A stretch of DNA of 64,000 nt, taken from positions 27,640,118 through 27,704,117 of the forward strand of contig OY979716.1 in NCBI GenBank assembly GCA_963855995.1. Reading direction: 5' to 3'. The notes under the pieces are model-generated. The model was not told the DNA's origin and did no database searches. It was given only the letters and a program-made list of their open reading frames with translations. The stretch comes from Muricea muricata (lineage: Eukaryota > Cnidaria > Anthozoa > Malacalcyonacea > Plexauridae). The position numbers and the translations under genes were made by a program. Of this stretch, positions 1-12,100 are shown in pieces (positions within the stretch are counted from its first letter, which is position 1; each line of letters starts with the position of its first letter).

Positions 1-17
1 TTCCACCACTTTTGGTT

Positions 18-650
18 GTGGGTCCCACACAAAGCGGAAAAACGTATTTTGTCCAACAAATTTTGGAAAACAATCGTATCGTGTAAGAAGAGCAAAAGAG
101 TATTGGCATTTTTTGGTATTACAATCAATGGCAAGAATGAAATGAAAAGTTGAAAACATCGCCTGGAAAAAGCATCCGATTTAAAAGAGGTGTGCCCGAA
201 CTGTCTGAAGATCTGTGTGAAATCAATGCCCGTTACAATAACATCATCATCCTAGACGATTTCATGGCTGAAGCGACAGACAGTCCTGTGCTATCTCGAC
301 TGTTTACCCAAGGCCGCCATCGAAACGCCTGCGTTATCTTATTGCTGCAAAACATGTTTCCCAAGGGGAAATATAATACAGATATCAGCCGAAATGCCCA
401 GTATTTGGCTCTCTTCCAAAGTCCTAGCGATCGGAAACAAATCGGAATTATTGCAGAACGCATGTTTGACAAGAATAGAGTGCACTCTATGAATACTTAT
501 TACAAGGAGACCGAAAAACCGTTGTTGGTGGATAACAAACCCCGCACACCAGCCGATAAGCAAATTCTTGCAGACCTATTAGGGCAATGCTATGTGTATC
601 ACTTCGGTGTGAACAGTACTGACCCTACACGTGTGGAACCAAGCCTGTAG
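18..650 (+). pseudogene. Packaging ATPase part of the Polinton-like fossil
   Basis: The translation carries a Walker A P-loop of the form GPTQSGKT near position 30 and a Walker B strand (IIILDDF) near position 265, followed by a conserved RHRN...QN stretch typical of A32/FtsK-like genome-packaging ATPases of Polintons, adintoviruses and relatives. In those elements the protein pumps DNA into capsids. The N-terminus lies beyond the window and the copy is broken. Strand and family are well supported; activity is not expected. Confidence 0.7.
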
Positions 651-697
651 GCAAACACAGCACAGCAACCAAAATCACCTCCTCAAGAAAGAAGCCT

Positions 698-1040
698 GTG
701 CAAACCGTCACCTTGTCCAATGCAACTATTCCCGAGTGGCAAAAATACACCTTGGGAGCACCGGAGGTCCGTAAGATTCCAGAAGGATATGTTATCATCG
801 AAATGTACAACACATCGTGTAATACAAGTTATCAGCCTGTCCGTGGAGGTGTTGAGATCAATGGCGAAAATTATTGGCCTGTGAAATTAAAGCACTGGTC
901 TACAGGTCATACCAAATGGTTGAATTTACACAGCGATGAGCCTACTCGCGAAAATGTGCGTGGTCAGAAATTTATTGAAAGCCAACTACAGTCGACCCTT
1001 CTTCGTATGCTCCAATCAATCAAATCCTTACTCCTTTTGA
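698..1040 (+). pseudogene. Unrecognised ORF of the Polinton-like fossil
   Basis: This reading frame of about 110 useful residues follows the ATPase by about 50 bp on the same strand. It is rich in beta-type sequence (residues such as GYVIIEMYNTS and GVEINGENYWPVKLKHW) with no motif I can assign. Position and strand suggest a gene of the same element, perhaps structural, but this is inference from context only. Confidence 0.35.
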
Positions 1041-1044
1041 ATTT

Positions 1045-1238
1045 GGGGCGATGTGCGGCCCATAGCGAAACCAGAATGCCGCCAACGATTTCAATACGTA
1101 GTTCGTAAACTTAAAAAAGAATCTATCGACAAAAATCGTTTATTCCTTTGCTGTGCTCAACAAGATTCATGCAATTACTACGAATGCGTGCCCAAAGAGT
1201 CTTTACGAATTCTCCCGAACACCCAGGAAGCAAAATGA
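1045..1238 (+). pseudogene. GRF-type zinc finger ORF of the Polinton-like fossil
   Basis: The short ORF contains a stretch reading NRLFLCC...SCNYYEC, which matches the zf-GRF pattern (NxxRxFYxC, then C-x-[FY]-[FY]-x-[WC]) used for single-stranded nucleic-acid binding in APE2, TOP3A and NEIL3. The aromatic signature is weaker than in the second GRF ORF of this window, near 54 kb. It lies directly downstream of the ATPase and the unrecognised ORF. The domain call is moderate. Confidence 0.4.
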
Positions 1239-1586
1239 AAAAGAACAATGCTCAAGCTTTATCAATGATCTCAACTCTGTTTTGGAAAACTGAGCATATA
1301 ACGTAAACACTTTATTCGAACAGTTCTAATTGAAACATTTATCGTACAACGTTCTACATTTTATTGTTGTAAACAACTTTATAATATATATTTCAAAACA
1401 CATATTCTGCGTTTGTTCAACCCCTCCGAAATAACTCTCTCACAATAATGTTTACTCCATCAAACGGGCACCATAGCCACCACTAATACCGTATATTAAT
1501 GTAACTAAATTTTTATAAATCATGCACTCTTATATAGTTTTTAAACTTTCACGTCACTTCCGATAACGTGTTCGTAAATGTTTAAT
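1239..1586. other. Non-coding gap between convergent fossil ORFs
   Basis: AT-rich sequence between the plus-strand and minus-strand ORFs of the fossil. It has no ORF of note; the convergent layout suggests it held the 3' ends and polyadenylation signals of both transcripts. Confidence 0.3.
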
Positions 1587-2060
1587 TTAGTGCCCTCTGC
1601 CTTCTTTCCAGTAGGAAAGATAATTTAAAACAGAGTTAAATTCTGTATTATCCGTATCGAGATGAAGTTCTATTAAGGAATACAGCAATGCTGAATCAGG
1701 ATCGCGTTGAAGATCATTTAAATGGTCGATAATACTGTTGTAATATTTTAGTTTTAAAATTCTCATCGCCTCCAAAAATAGATGCCATATCATCTGTTTG
1801 CTATTCACTCTTTCCATCGCTTCCAAACCGCACGTTGACCATTTTTCTTCAACGGTTAACATCAGGCAATCGTGTCGACGCTGACTGGGATGGTCGTATT
1901 CACATCCACAACATTTCTCTTTAGAAAGCGTTTCAATTTCGTCAGAAACAGCCCAAGCTGTTATCGTTTCTAATAGTTTACAAAGCTTCTGATAGTCTAC
2001 AGAAGAAACTTCATCTGTAAGCACTTTGTTTCTATAGGTGAATTCTTTCGACAAATTCAT
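1587..2060 (-). CDS. Cys/His-rich 157-aa ORF, likely of the Polinton-like fossil
   Basis: An uninterrupted 157-codon frame. Its centre reads CCGCEYDHPSQRRHDCL, a compact Cys/His cluster that could bind zinc; the rest is predicted helical, with repeated Leu and Tyr. I associate similar C-x-C-x-x-DHPSQ-x-x-HDCL proteins with uncharacterised genes of invertebrate virus-like elements, but cannot check that here. It converges on the ATPase cluster, so I assign it to the same element. The function is unknown. Confidence 0.45.
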   Translation of the reverse strand: MNLSKEFTYRNKVLTDEVSSVDYQKLCKLLETITAWAVSDEIETLSKEKCCGCEYDHPSQRRHDCLMLTVEEKWSTCGLEAMERVNSKQMIWHLFLEAMRILKLKYYNSIIDHLNDLQRDPDSALLYSLIELHLDTDNTEFNSVLNYLSYWKEGRGH

Positions 2061-2192
2061 TTTCTCAGATATTCTACGCTTAGATGCAGTAAAAAACAGT
2101 CCGGGTAAAAAAACTCCAATGCAATAAAAAATTAGCCCGATTTACGGATTTTTATAGCCAAGGTACTCGTGGGCGATGCCTACCGTATGACG

Positions 2193-2672
2193 CAGGCACG
2201 TAGCTACGGGGGTGCGAGGGGGTGCCGTCGCCCCCCCCCCCCCTAAATTTGTTCTCGCCCCCCCAAGAAAATTTTTGAGGTGGTCTCAAATATCGTTTCA
2301 ATTTGCCAAAATTTCTAATGATTAGACTAGAAATACATAATATGCAATAATCCCTTGCCTTTGGATATAATTTACTTCTCTTGTAGTTACTTGATACAAG
2401 CATTTTGCCAGCAAGTTCTTTGCCCTTTTTAATTATAAAGCATTCAAAAAACATAAGCTATAGCTCAGGCTGCAAAAAGCGCACAATAATTAATAGTTAA
2501 TAATTACACAATTACAAATATTCGTTACAAAATATAACAACAAATATAAATAGCCCTTGAGTGCCGGGGTTTTTGTATTAGTGTCAACATTTCTGGTTTA
2601 CGTTGACAAAAGCCCCCCCCAAAAAAGCGTGCTGCCCCCCCCCCCAAATTTTGCATCCTAGCTACGTGCCTG
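2193..2672. mobile_element. hAT-type MITE, 480 bp, with 8-bp target duplication
   Basis: The left end starts CAGGCACGTAGCTA and the right end is its reverse complement (TAGCTACGTGCCTG). The element is flanked on both sides by the 8-bp direct repeat GTATGACG (2185-2192 and 2673-2680), the duplication size made by hAT transposases. The inner parts next to the TIRs hold runs of C (near 2230 and 2630). No transposase is encoded; it is a non-autonomous copy. The perfect duplication suggests a fairly recent insertion. Confidence 0.85.
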
Positions 2673-2829
2673 GTATGACGCAATTAGAATATGCCTTGCG
2701 GCACTTTGACAATGCCTAAGCATTAGCATACTGTATATCATCATGAGTTGATTTTGCCACGCGTACGTGCGCTTAAAACAATGTCTAAACAGCAGCACAG
2801 CGAACGTACAACGTTTAAACCAGGGCGCT

Positions 2830-2837
2830 TATATATA
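2830..2837 (+). promoter_or_regulatory. TATA box upstream of the 2940 ORF
   Basis: TATATATA set in GC-richer flanks (GGCGCT...GGGCGG), about 110 bp upstream of an ATG in good context at 2940. It looks like a core promoter, but no start site can be proven. Confidence 0.35.
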
Positions 2838-2939
2838 GGGCGGTGCAACGGCTAAAAGCGAGCTGATCGACGTGTGATGCGGGGGATTGGTGTCTAGAAA
2901 TGATTTCGAGGCAACGGTCGCAAACAAAGCAAAGTAAAA

Positions 2940-3152
2940 ATGGCGAATGTGAGTGAGTCAAACTTGGCCGAACTTGTCAGTATGTCAGACGACACAGATA
3001 GCACAAAAGCAATTTCACATACCGAGATTTACCATGTATCTTTTGATTCATCAAGCATTTGCTCTGCATGGTGTAACCGAGGAAATTTAATAGTTTTTCT
3101 GCAAAATTTTTCTAAAATTTTGTTGAGAAAGAAACCAAGGAAACAAAAGTAA
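2940..3152 (+). CDS. Unrecognised ORF or first exon, 70 aa
   Basis: The ATG has an A at -3 (AAAATGGCG) and lies downstream of the TATA box at 2830. The first 45 residues are Ser/Asp-rich (MANVSESNLAELVSMSDD...) and look like a real acidic N-terminus; the tail after about residue 47 is basic and may be intron read-through. I do not recognise the protein. It may belong with the decayed blocks downstream. Confidence 0.3.
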   Translation: MANVSESNLAELVSMSDDTDSTKAISHTEIYHVSFDSSSICSAWCNRGNLIVFLQNFSKILLRKKPRKQK

Positions 3153-3640
3153 TTTCTATGGCACTTGTTACGAAACAGTACATTAATAGTATAAAAATAG
3201 CTAAGTTAAGTTCTCCAGGTAAGGTAAATACTAGATGCGTCAGTGGGAGAGATAATGGGCATATTTGGTTGCTAAGGAAAGATAAAGTAAATAAAAATTC
3301 GTATATCTTTCACGACCTGTCAGTTATCTTTTCCACTGGGCTCACAGTATAACTAATGATACTTGAACTTGTCAATGTTTGATAAAAACAAAATACTAGG
3401 TGGTCGGATTTATTTAAATAAGAAAAATTCCAGTGGTGCACAGCCTTTGTACTTGCACGTGTACAGGTTTGAGGCATTACTGTCAATCATTTGTAGAGGT
3501 ATTTCGCGCGGTCAGGTAATAAAAGTGTTGCGTCATAAAAATGTAGTATTGCAAAATTGTAAAAAAGTAAAAGTCAAACATTGAAGTTGAGTTCATATAC
3601 ATAGAGATATTAAGTTTTACTAAGGAAATCAACGAAATAA
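3153..3640. other. No recognisable gene
   Basis: Two short open stretches (3158-3352 and 3363-3584, plus) have no recognisable motif and ordinary AT-rich composition. I see nothing that supports a gene. Confidence 0.3.
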
Positions 3641-3644
3641 GTTA

Positions 3645-4035
3645 AGTTGTGAACATTTTGTAAATAATATTGACGGAGCATACGACCGACTAAAACAGTG
3701 CGACAACGCCTTAAATAAATAAAGAAAAAGAGCTGGTGCGAGAGTTCAGAAATCCAAAACCTAGACCTGATTGGCTGAGCCCACATCAGGCCACCATTCT
3801 GTTCACATGCACAAAAACTCCTACGACCGTTAGTATAAAAGACCACCCCAGCTGAATCTCGAGAGTAGTTGCAGAGTAGCCAAGAAGTGAAAACTCTACA
3901 CAAACAAACAGACAGAAAAGACAAGACAGACCAACAGACTCAGAAGAAGAAGACGACTATTGAGCTGTAGAATTAATACCTGTAAAGATCTCCTAGCTCG
4001 CGTAGATATTGTGAATATAGAATACATAACACACT
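3645..4035 (+). promoter_or_regulatory. Promoter-like segment with TATAAAAG, possible solo LTR fossil
   Basis: A strong TATAAAAG box at 3834-3841 is followed by a purine-rich leader and then a coding-like region. The segment runs from TGTGAACATT to ATAACACA, so it could be a retroelement long terminal repeat, but no second copy or target duplication is visible. It could equally be a host promoter with its 5' leader. Confidence 0.2.
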
Positions 4036-4079
4036 GGGAGTACTACAATCCTCCGAAGGACATGACTTGGTAAAATAAT

Positions 4080-5303
4080 TTATGAGCAGTATTGTAGTGT
4101 TTTTTCAAGATTGTTTTCGTGAGGCTGAACGCGAAAATAACAACAAACAGAAGGCAATATAAGCGGAAAAGGTTTTTGCGAAAAGGAGGGCAGATGGCTC
4201 ACAATATGTTGCAGCAGTGCAGAATGTATGGGATAATTTGTTATTATGTTGTCTAGAACAAATACCTGAAGACACAAATAATGAATTCTCAAAAGCAGCC
4301 AAGATTATACTTCAACAAATCCTGTAGCATTTCTGGTCGGCCAAAATTAATAAAGCACAATTCAATGTAAAATCTGATGACCAGCAAACTAAAATAGGGT
4401 TATTTTCGACAATTTGCATTGACTCAAGTGAACACGAAAGCATCAAAGATCACGCTGGTTGGGCTCTGAAATGAACGAGAGATGTGCTTATAAACGGCCC
4501 GAATCAAATACCAGTTAAAGAGACTGACGAACCTACTTCAACAATTTTATATGCCAACAAATCTTCTGCGTTAGAATCATCTCTCACTTAGGAACGGACG
4601 TAAACAATCCGACAGTAAATTCAGGTTTCTTGTTCATGACCATGTTTTTTCCTTTTTTCATTTATCTTCACAGCTTACTAGAAGAAATGCTCAAACCAGC
4701 AAATTTTGAATCTCAAAGAGGCAATGTTTTGCTGCACTGTTTGTCGCAGGTAAGCAAAAACAAAGAATTGAGGGAAAAGTGGCTCGCTTTGATTTCAGAT
4801 TCCGACTTGAAAACTGCGATTGTTGTATTGCAAAGGGTCGTAACATTTTTTTTGAAGTCGAAACAGCAAATTGTGAGAGAAAAAAAGGATTAAAACCAAA
4901 TAAAAACAGTACCGCATTAAGGCAAGGAACAAAATCAAGCATGAAGAAAAATACAAGTCGGCAGATGCGTACGTCAACAGAAATTTCAACATTGCGAGAT
5001 GATTTAGGATGTTCAAAAACTTTTGCTGATTTTTTGAGTAATCTAACAAAATTATCACTGACAGAAAAAAGAACTTTGTTATCTGAACTACATGGAAAGG
5101 AACTAACCAAAATTTTAAAAGCTATAGGGCAACCTGGATTAAGCGGAAAGAAAAAAGAAAGTCAGATAACTGTGCTTTTGCAAGCCATTGAAAACGAAAC
5201 ATCGATTATAAAATATCCTGAAGAGGTATGTAAACCAAAATTTAAGTGTTGGGAAAAGGAGATTACCGTTGATCTAAGGCAATTTTTGTACTCGCTTGTT
5301 TGA
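4080..5303 (+). pseudogene. Decayed coding-like blocks, family not recognised
   Basis: Several plus-strand blocks translate to protein-like sequence: about 4145-4325, about 4340-4590, 4674-4749 and about 4920-5230. The 4674-4749 block has exon borders (CTTCACAG before, GTAAGC after) and reads LLEEMLKPANFESQRGNVLL. The last block is helical and Lys/Leu-rich (LRDDLGCSKTFADFL...LSLTEKRTLLSEL) and ends before a GTATGT donor-like site. The region is broken by several stops. I do not recognise the family; a dead multi-exon host gene or an element ORF are both possible. Confidence 0.35.
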
Positions 5304-6835
5304 TCTCTTTTTGAAAACCTCGATTAGTCTGTGATGAACATTTTTTTCGAACGGTTGTTTTTGAACTATATGTCGAAACAAATGTGTGGTTGTATGCCGT
5401 TTTACGATGCTTTGCATATTTTTAATTCGTTTTAATTAGACTTGAAGCTACTGAAATATTACCAATTTAAGTTCGTTAATGAATGTTGTACATAGTTCAC
5501 TAACCAGTTTTTTTGCACCACGAGGTAAGCCACAATATGACAATTTGAAAGCCTTTTCCATGCCATTCGAAAAAACGCACCATTTGCTGGTAGAAAATGG
5601 GAAGCTTATCGTTGTAATCTTCTCAAAATAATATGCGTTGTTTAAGACGTACAAATCAAGTACAAAACACCAAAACACTCCATAATAATACAAAAATTAC
5701 GGTTAAAAGAACTGTCGATCTACAGGATGGTCGATCACATGTAAAATACTTTACAAATTGGCTCTCACGCATGCTCGGAGCAGAAAGTTAGCATGACGTT
5801 GGCATATATAAACAATTTGGGCTGTGTCCAGGTCAAATTGAAAATACAGATATATACAATTCCTTTTATGATTATTGTCTATACGCTAAAAAGTCGAACG
5901 ATATCAACCCTGACGACAACAAAATGAATTTTAAATAAAAATGCGTCAGAATATACTTTAAGGAATGCGTTTATTTTACTGGCATAAATGATTTAACAAG
6001 ATTTAACAACATACTTATACAAGAAGATGTAAACTGACTAAGTAAAGAAGCCTTCATTTGTATAATACAGTATTTAATTCATACATAAGTACTTATGAAA
6101 ATAACAATGAATGCATTCATGGACATTGCGATTTTGATCAAGATCAAGGACTTTTGCTATAACCCCCCCCCCCCCCCCCATTGACAACCCCTGGGACAAT
6201 CTAATTCAGGCCCTAGTAATTACACAATACCGGATTCGCATCATAGTGACAACAAGTTAAGAAGCTTTACAGTCTTGTCTGCCTTAAGAACTTTCAAATT
6301 TGCTTTTTTTGATTAATTTTGTAATATTGTCATATTTCAATTCAATCCACCTTGATTTTGCTAATTTGATGTCTTGCCAATAGTAATCCAATATCGTGCA
6401 ACTTTGACCTTACTGTACCGTAGCCAGGCATGGCATATACTGTGAGTGGTACAAAATAAAGTAGCCTAGGGCATAGGGTTTAACTTGCATTAACTGCATT
6501 CGTTCACCCTATTCGTTAATTCGTTCAAGGACAATTTTGTTTATATCCTCTAATCTTATTTTCCAGCTGAAACGTTAAACAATACACAAATGGACGAAGC
6601 ATGTACGATACATGCACTCAAAGCTGCATCAACAACAAATTACTTTCAAATAAGCTTTGAAAATTACTTCTTCTTGGAAGACTAGTAGATTGGCTGTTTA
6701 AAACTTGAGTTGTAAACATGCAAAACCATGTATTATTGGGGGTGGCAGAACAAACGTTTTGTACAATAGCACACTTTGGTGAGATTTGTAGCAATAGAGG
6801 ATATGTAAACCATGAACGAAACCATTAATTCCGCG
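5304..6835. other. Intergenic, nothing recognisable but a poly-C run
   Basis: AT-rich sequence without credible ORFs. A C-homopolymer lies near 6163-6179 and short low-complexity tracts occur. No terminal repeats or RNA genes are seen. Confidence 0.3.
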
Positions 6836-6837
6836 CC

Positions 6838-8880
6838 TATAATGGACAACTTGCGCTAAAGACTAAGTTTTCATTTAGAAAAAGAAGGAAATCGGTGACC
6901 GCAGCTAGAAAGAACATTTTAAAATGATTGAACTGTAAAATTTCGTTGTGAAATGTTGTGAAATAGGGAAAATATAGCTCTGTAAACTTGAAAAATTTTG
7001 TATACTTCTGTATTACGTGCGTAAAATGGTAAGTAAATTAGTTACAAATTTATGCACGAAATACAAAATAATGTAACAAATACAATTTGCCAAATTTGCA
7101 GGACTACGGTGCGAATTATGGTATGAGTTTTATAAGATATTTATGCCGTACGTATTCAAAATGAGCATTGCTATTCTTTAAAACTTACGAACATCAAAAC
7201 AAACTTGTGAGAAGATCCTGGCGTTGTTGATATTTGATGTTAGTCACATGACTGAAAAAATATGGCGCTGTTCCATATTTGAGGTGGACCACGCTATTAG
7301 TTTTAAAAATATGATAACACGATAGGACGTCGTTTTTAATTCATAATTGGAAGTGGAAACGACATTCTTTAACCAAAAAGGCATAGGTAACAACAAGAGA
7401 ATGTTTTAGTTAGAAAATAGACGAACTTGGTGTCATAGTTGAAAAATTTTCTAAAGATTACGTGGAACGGTGGAAAAGAGGGATTCTGGATTTCTAAAAT
7501 GGATAAGAATGGGAGGTATTAGGCGTTTGAAGGAGAACTGTTCGTAAATTATCATAATCAACGTCTTTCAACATTTTGAAAAAGTTTGCTTTGCCATATA
7601 TCTTCAAAACTAACAATGACTGATTCCTGGTAAGCAACAATGATTCTAAAAATATACCTTAACTACTGTCATGGAAGAAACTGGATTAAGCGAAAAGTGC
7701 ATGAAAGCACAACAAGTCGAGACAGACAAGACAGACAAGTCGAGATCAACATGATAATGCCCTAATGCTTGGAAAAGGAACTTTTGGTGAAAGATTTTAG
7801 GTACCTGCAAAAAAAGTGGTAGAACGATCATTTAGATCCGTATTATTAGCAACCAATATGTCTCTTCATATACGCCTAAATGTGCAAAAGAGACCTCTGA
7901 TCTACAAAAGAGACCTCTCCCTATTTCCACTGTTACCATCAGAACTCGTGTACTTTACTGCTTTTTTGTTGACTTTTTAGCCTTGCCGCGGTCACATACC
8001 ATCGTTGAATATCAATAATCTAACCCATGAATGCATTTTCTAAGCTTTATCATGCTGATTTTGTCCGCCCGTCAAAAGGACAAACTTCTGTTGTGCTCTC
8101 AAGCATTCCTTTGCCTCAATCTAGTTCCAAACGTTTATTCCACGACACCAGTGGAGGTACTTTTAGAATTATTATTGCTTACCAGGAATCCATCATTACT
8201 AGTTTTGAAGATATATGGCAAAGCAAACTTTCTCAAAATGTTGATAGACGTTGATGGTGATAATTTACGAACAGTTCTCCTTCAAACGCCTAATAACTCC
8301 CATTCTTTTCCATTTTAGAAATCCAGGATCCCTCTTTTCCACCGTTCCACGTAATCTTTGAAAAATGCTTCAACTATGACACCAAGTTCGTTTATTTTCT
8401 AACTAAAACATTCTCTTGTGGTTACCCATGCTGTTTTTGGTTAAAGAATGTCGTTTCCACTTCCAATTAAGTTAAGAACGACGTCCTATCGTGTTATCAT
8501 ATTTTTAAAACTAATAGCGTAGTCCACCTCAAATGTGGAACAGCGCCATATTTTTTCAGTCATGTGACTAACATCAAATATCAACATCACCAGGATCTTC
8601 TCACAACTTTGTTTTGATGTTCGTAAGTTTGAATGAATACCACTGCTCGTTTTGAATACGTACGGCATGAATATCTTATAAAACTAATACCATGGTTCGC
8701 ACTGTATTTTCTTAAGAAATTTTCACTGTATTATCTTCCGTGTCTTACCACATTTCACAACCAAACTCTGCGCTCGTTCTAATTTTGGTAACTTCTTTTT
8801 GGAATTATTTTCTTTATTCCCAAATCATAAATTACCGTACTCTTTATAGCGCAGGTTATCCATTGCATTAATAGGGCACA
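6838..8880. repeat. Diverged foldback element, arms about 0.9 kb
   Basis: The segment about 6840-7750 is matched in reverse complement by about 8040-8880. Clear landmarks are CCGTACGTATTCAAAA (7144) against TTTTGAATACGTACGG (8650), and TATGGCGCTGTTCCA against TGGAACAGCGCCATA. The arms have drifted with many indels, so the insertion is old. The centre (about 7760-8030) contains a short AGACAGACAAG repeat. No coding capacity is visible; it is a MITE-like foldback of unknown superfamily. Confidence 0.7.
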
Positions 8881-9180
8881 TTTATTATCAATCTAATTGT
8901 TCTGCTAAAAAATTAAGCATTCAGGGAGAATCTTGCACCTTGTAAATTAAAAACTGATTTGTTTTTGTTGAAAATTAAATTATTTTGATTGAGCTGTTTG
9001 CTCCAAACCTTATAGTGGCAATATTCAGTTTTGACTTTACCTATCACCACCTCTAATTTACCACATCTAATGGTTCATGTGCTTGTATACAGGTAGCAAC
9101 AGTGGCAGAAAAATCTGAACCATTTAACTGTGAGTATGTGGTAGTACAGCTTGGAATCATTATAACTATGCAGGCAATAT
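8881..9180. other. Spacer between foldback and P-like transposase
   Basis: AT-rich sequence. It may hold the 3' untranslated part and terminal repeat of the P-like element, but I could not pair any terminal repeat. Confidence 0.25.
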
Positions 9181-12100
9181 TCAAATTTTAACAGCCCAAA
9201 TGTTTCGAGCGAAAATATTATCAACAGCATCTCTTCTTGGAAGGTTATTTGACTGATCAACCTTACATAAGTCACCTGCATCTGCTTGAAATTTGGCTGT
9301 TTGATGTGAAACGGCACTGCTCACATTGTACCCATATGCATAGGCAGTCATATTGCTTGAACCACCACAAGATTGTCTTTGTAACGAGAAGGACTCAACA
9401 ATATCCTGACTCAGTCTTTTGGGTATGATGTAATAATCACTTCCATGGACTGCTTTGAACATGGGGTTATCAGTAAAAGCAATCAACTCTCGAAGTCCAT
9501 TGATGGCAATCTAGGTAAAAATAACAGTGCAATGCTTAGCACACACAAATGAGATGTAGAGGGTCTATCACAAGAATTACAGAAAACAGTGAGAGGGTTA
9601 CCATATGACTGAAGTTTCTTTTTAGGAACATTTGCCTCAATAAACATTTAAATAATGCAATTGCATAATGCAAAATGATGCAATTGAAAATAACACTTAG
9701 TGGGGCAGCAGTTAGTGGGGACTTTTTACCTGTAAATCAAACATTGTTTGCCAACTAATAAAAATAGAAGCTCTATCAGACTTCTTCATTGAAGACAGTT
9801 GCTCTTTCCAGTTACGGAAAACATTAAGACAGTATTAAGTTCTAACAATCTTGGGTCAGAAACGGAAGATAATGGTTTGGTATCATTAAAGACACTCCAT
9901 AATTTCTCACAACGTAAGATATACTTCTGAGTTGATAAAGTTGTAGTTGGTTCAAAACTCTGCATGTCTTTCCTAACTTTGGAATTAAGAATTTGCACAG
10001 CAAATTTCACCCGCATTTTGCTTAGGCTGTCTAGATGAACATGAGAGCTCCCCGTATCGGTTGAAAATAAATGTCTCTGTTTGTCTCTTTGGTAAACCGA
10101 GTAAATATGGTTCCAAAGGATGGGAATAGAATCCAGCATCATACATCTTGAATATCGAGCTGACTCTTCTTTATAACCACTGTTGTAGATGTTATTTCGA
10201 AGTTTCTTTAGCAGATGGGGTGGATCAGATACAAACACAAGAGGTTGTTTAGAATGGATTGATGGTTTTGCTGTTATCCTCGGTGCAGCCGTTCATCTCC
10301 ATGAATACCCGGTTTTCTGCCGCTCCATCGCAACGTGTCAGAAGAACTGAAAAGCCATGTGCATGTAATAGACCAACTCCTTGCCAAAACACTCTATTAA
10401 GTGTAGATGCTGAAATGCCCCTTGTTAGGAAATAGCCACATGAGTAACAGAAGGAACTAAATAGACTCTTGAAATAAAACTGAAGGACATGTGTCGCTAA
10501 GCTGTCCTGCACCAACTTGCTGGTTTTCGTGTCATCCTCTAAATCTACAAAGGCAACCAATTTCCAAGATGATGGATCAAACAGCAATCCTTCTTAAATT
10601 TTAATCTCATCAAAAAAAGCCCACTAAATCTGCCAACCTTTTTGATTTCCTGATCATTAAATGTATCTCTCATGGCACCAAGAACAGATGTCTGCCAGCC
10701 AGACTTTGAAGAACTGAAGTTCTTATAATCTGACAAAGTTCTGCCACTAGGGAGCTTTAAAAATCCTGAATCTCTCAAATCCGAATATAATGAATGTGAT
10801 CGGGAAAACAATCGCAGACACCATTTTAAAACAGAAGGATGCCATCGCATTTGTCGTGAAGGTGTATTTAACACCATTGCTTGATCTTTTAACAAATTGA
10901 TAAACAAAATGTCAGACTCACTACCAATGTGCTCAACAATATGATTTTCTAACAGATGCTTTTTTCTAAACATTCTTGTACACAAAAGCCAGTCACACAT
11001 ATATTGTCTCCCAATTGGCGCTTCACCTATCAAGGCTTCTAAGTGGCATGTCCGTACATGATTCATCAATAAATCCTTTGATTTGAACTCAGTTTCATCA
11101 TTGCAATCCTTCCAATAACAATTGTTATCATCATGTTTTTCTTTTACTTTACTCAAGCCTGAATATAATTTTAAAAATAATGACCTAAAATCTGAGTTTG
11201 TATCTGTGCCAACTGTACTAATTGTTTCCTGGTGCTGCTCAAGTCGTTTCACTCTGGTCTCTAAATTATGTATTTTTTCAGCCATATATCTACTGTTTTC
11301 AATAAGAGCATCCTTTGTCATGTAATCAAAACGAACAGACTTTGATGTACTTTCACCCGATTTCTTCCTTCTGGATTTAACTGTACGCATATAATGATTT
11401 GCTTGACAACATGCAGCACATCTTTCATAGTTTCAACTATCAATGAGCATTTGGTTGATCTAATAACTTTCACTTGTAAATTTGATGGTAACGGTTCCAC
11501 AAATGCCACAGGTTTTCCAGCAACAGTTCTATAAATTGGTGCATCTCCTATATTTTGTACTTGATCTTCATAACCATCAATCATTACTCCAGGACAAAGA
11601 TAGTGCCGCCCCAAGTGTACCATAAACGAATACAATTCACTGAGACTACGAATACAATTGGACGAGATTACATTGTTGAAATAATGAACATTTGCTAGCT
11701 TAGGTTTCCCTCCAACGATGAAGTTGTATGTCCCATCTTCTCTTATTGTCACTTCATATTCCACATTGACAAGACTATTGCCAAAGTAAAGCAAATGTAC
11801 CTCAGATTTCTCCATATTGGCAGTAACTTTCCACTTAAAAAATCTTCCTATATTTGAAGTGTTCTTGAAAACCTTGTATGCAAGGTTGTTTGTCTTATCC
11901 AACTCTTGTGCAGCAAGAAGCCAGTGGGCTTCACTAAGAGCATCACATAAATCTTTGCAATCTTGAGTAGCTTCAGGGTTGTTGTTAAGTAGATTGATGA
12001 GGACTTTTTGGTGTTTGGTAATTATTCTGTCCACATACTGAGTATAATATTTCCATCGAAGAACACCTTTAAATTTACCTAATCCTTTTCTTTGATTATT

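Larger units (their letters stand above)
1..2160. mobile_element. Polinton/adintovirus-like fossil, left part outside window
   Basis: A block of virus-like coding sequence starts at the window edge. It holds a packaging-type P-loop ATPase, an unrecognised ORF and a GRF-type zinc finger ORF on the plus strand, and a convergent Cys/His-rich ORF on the minus strand. The ATPase is of the FtsK/HerA-like kind found in Polintons and adintoviruses; this family call rests on motif recognition only. No polymerase, integrase or terminal repeat is visible in this part. The right end is not defined; a hAT MITE sits about 30 bp further on. It reads as an old, broken copy with a few breaks. Confidence 0.6.

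Noticed and set aside
3645-4035. Definite LTR retrotransposon
   Set aside because: Only a TATA box and weak end words; no partner repeat, target duplication or gag-pol sequence. Left as a low-confidence promoter-like segment.
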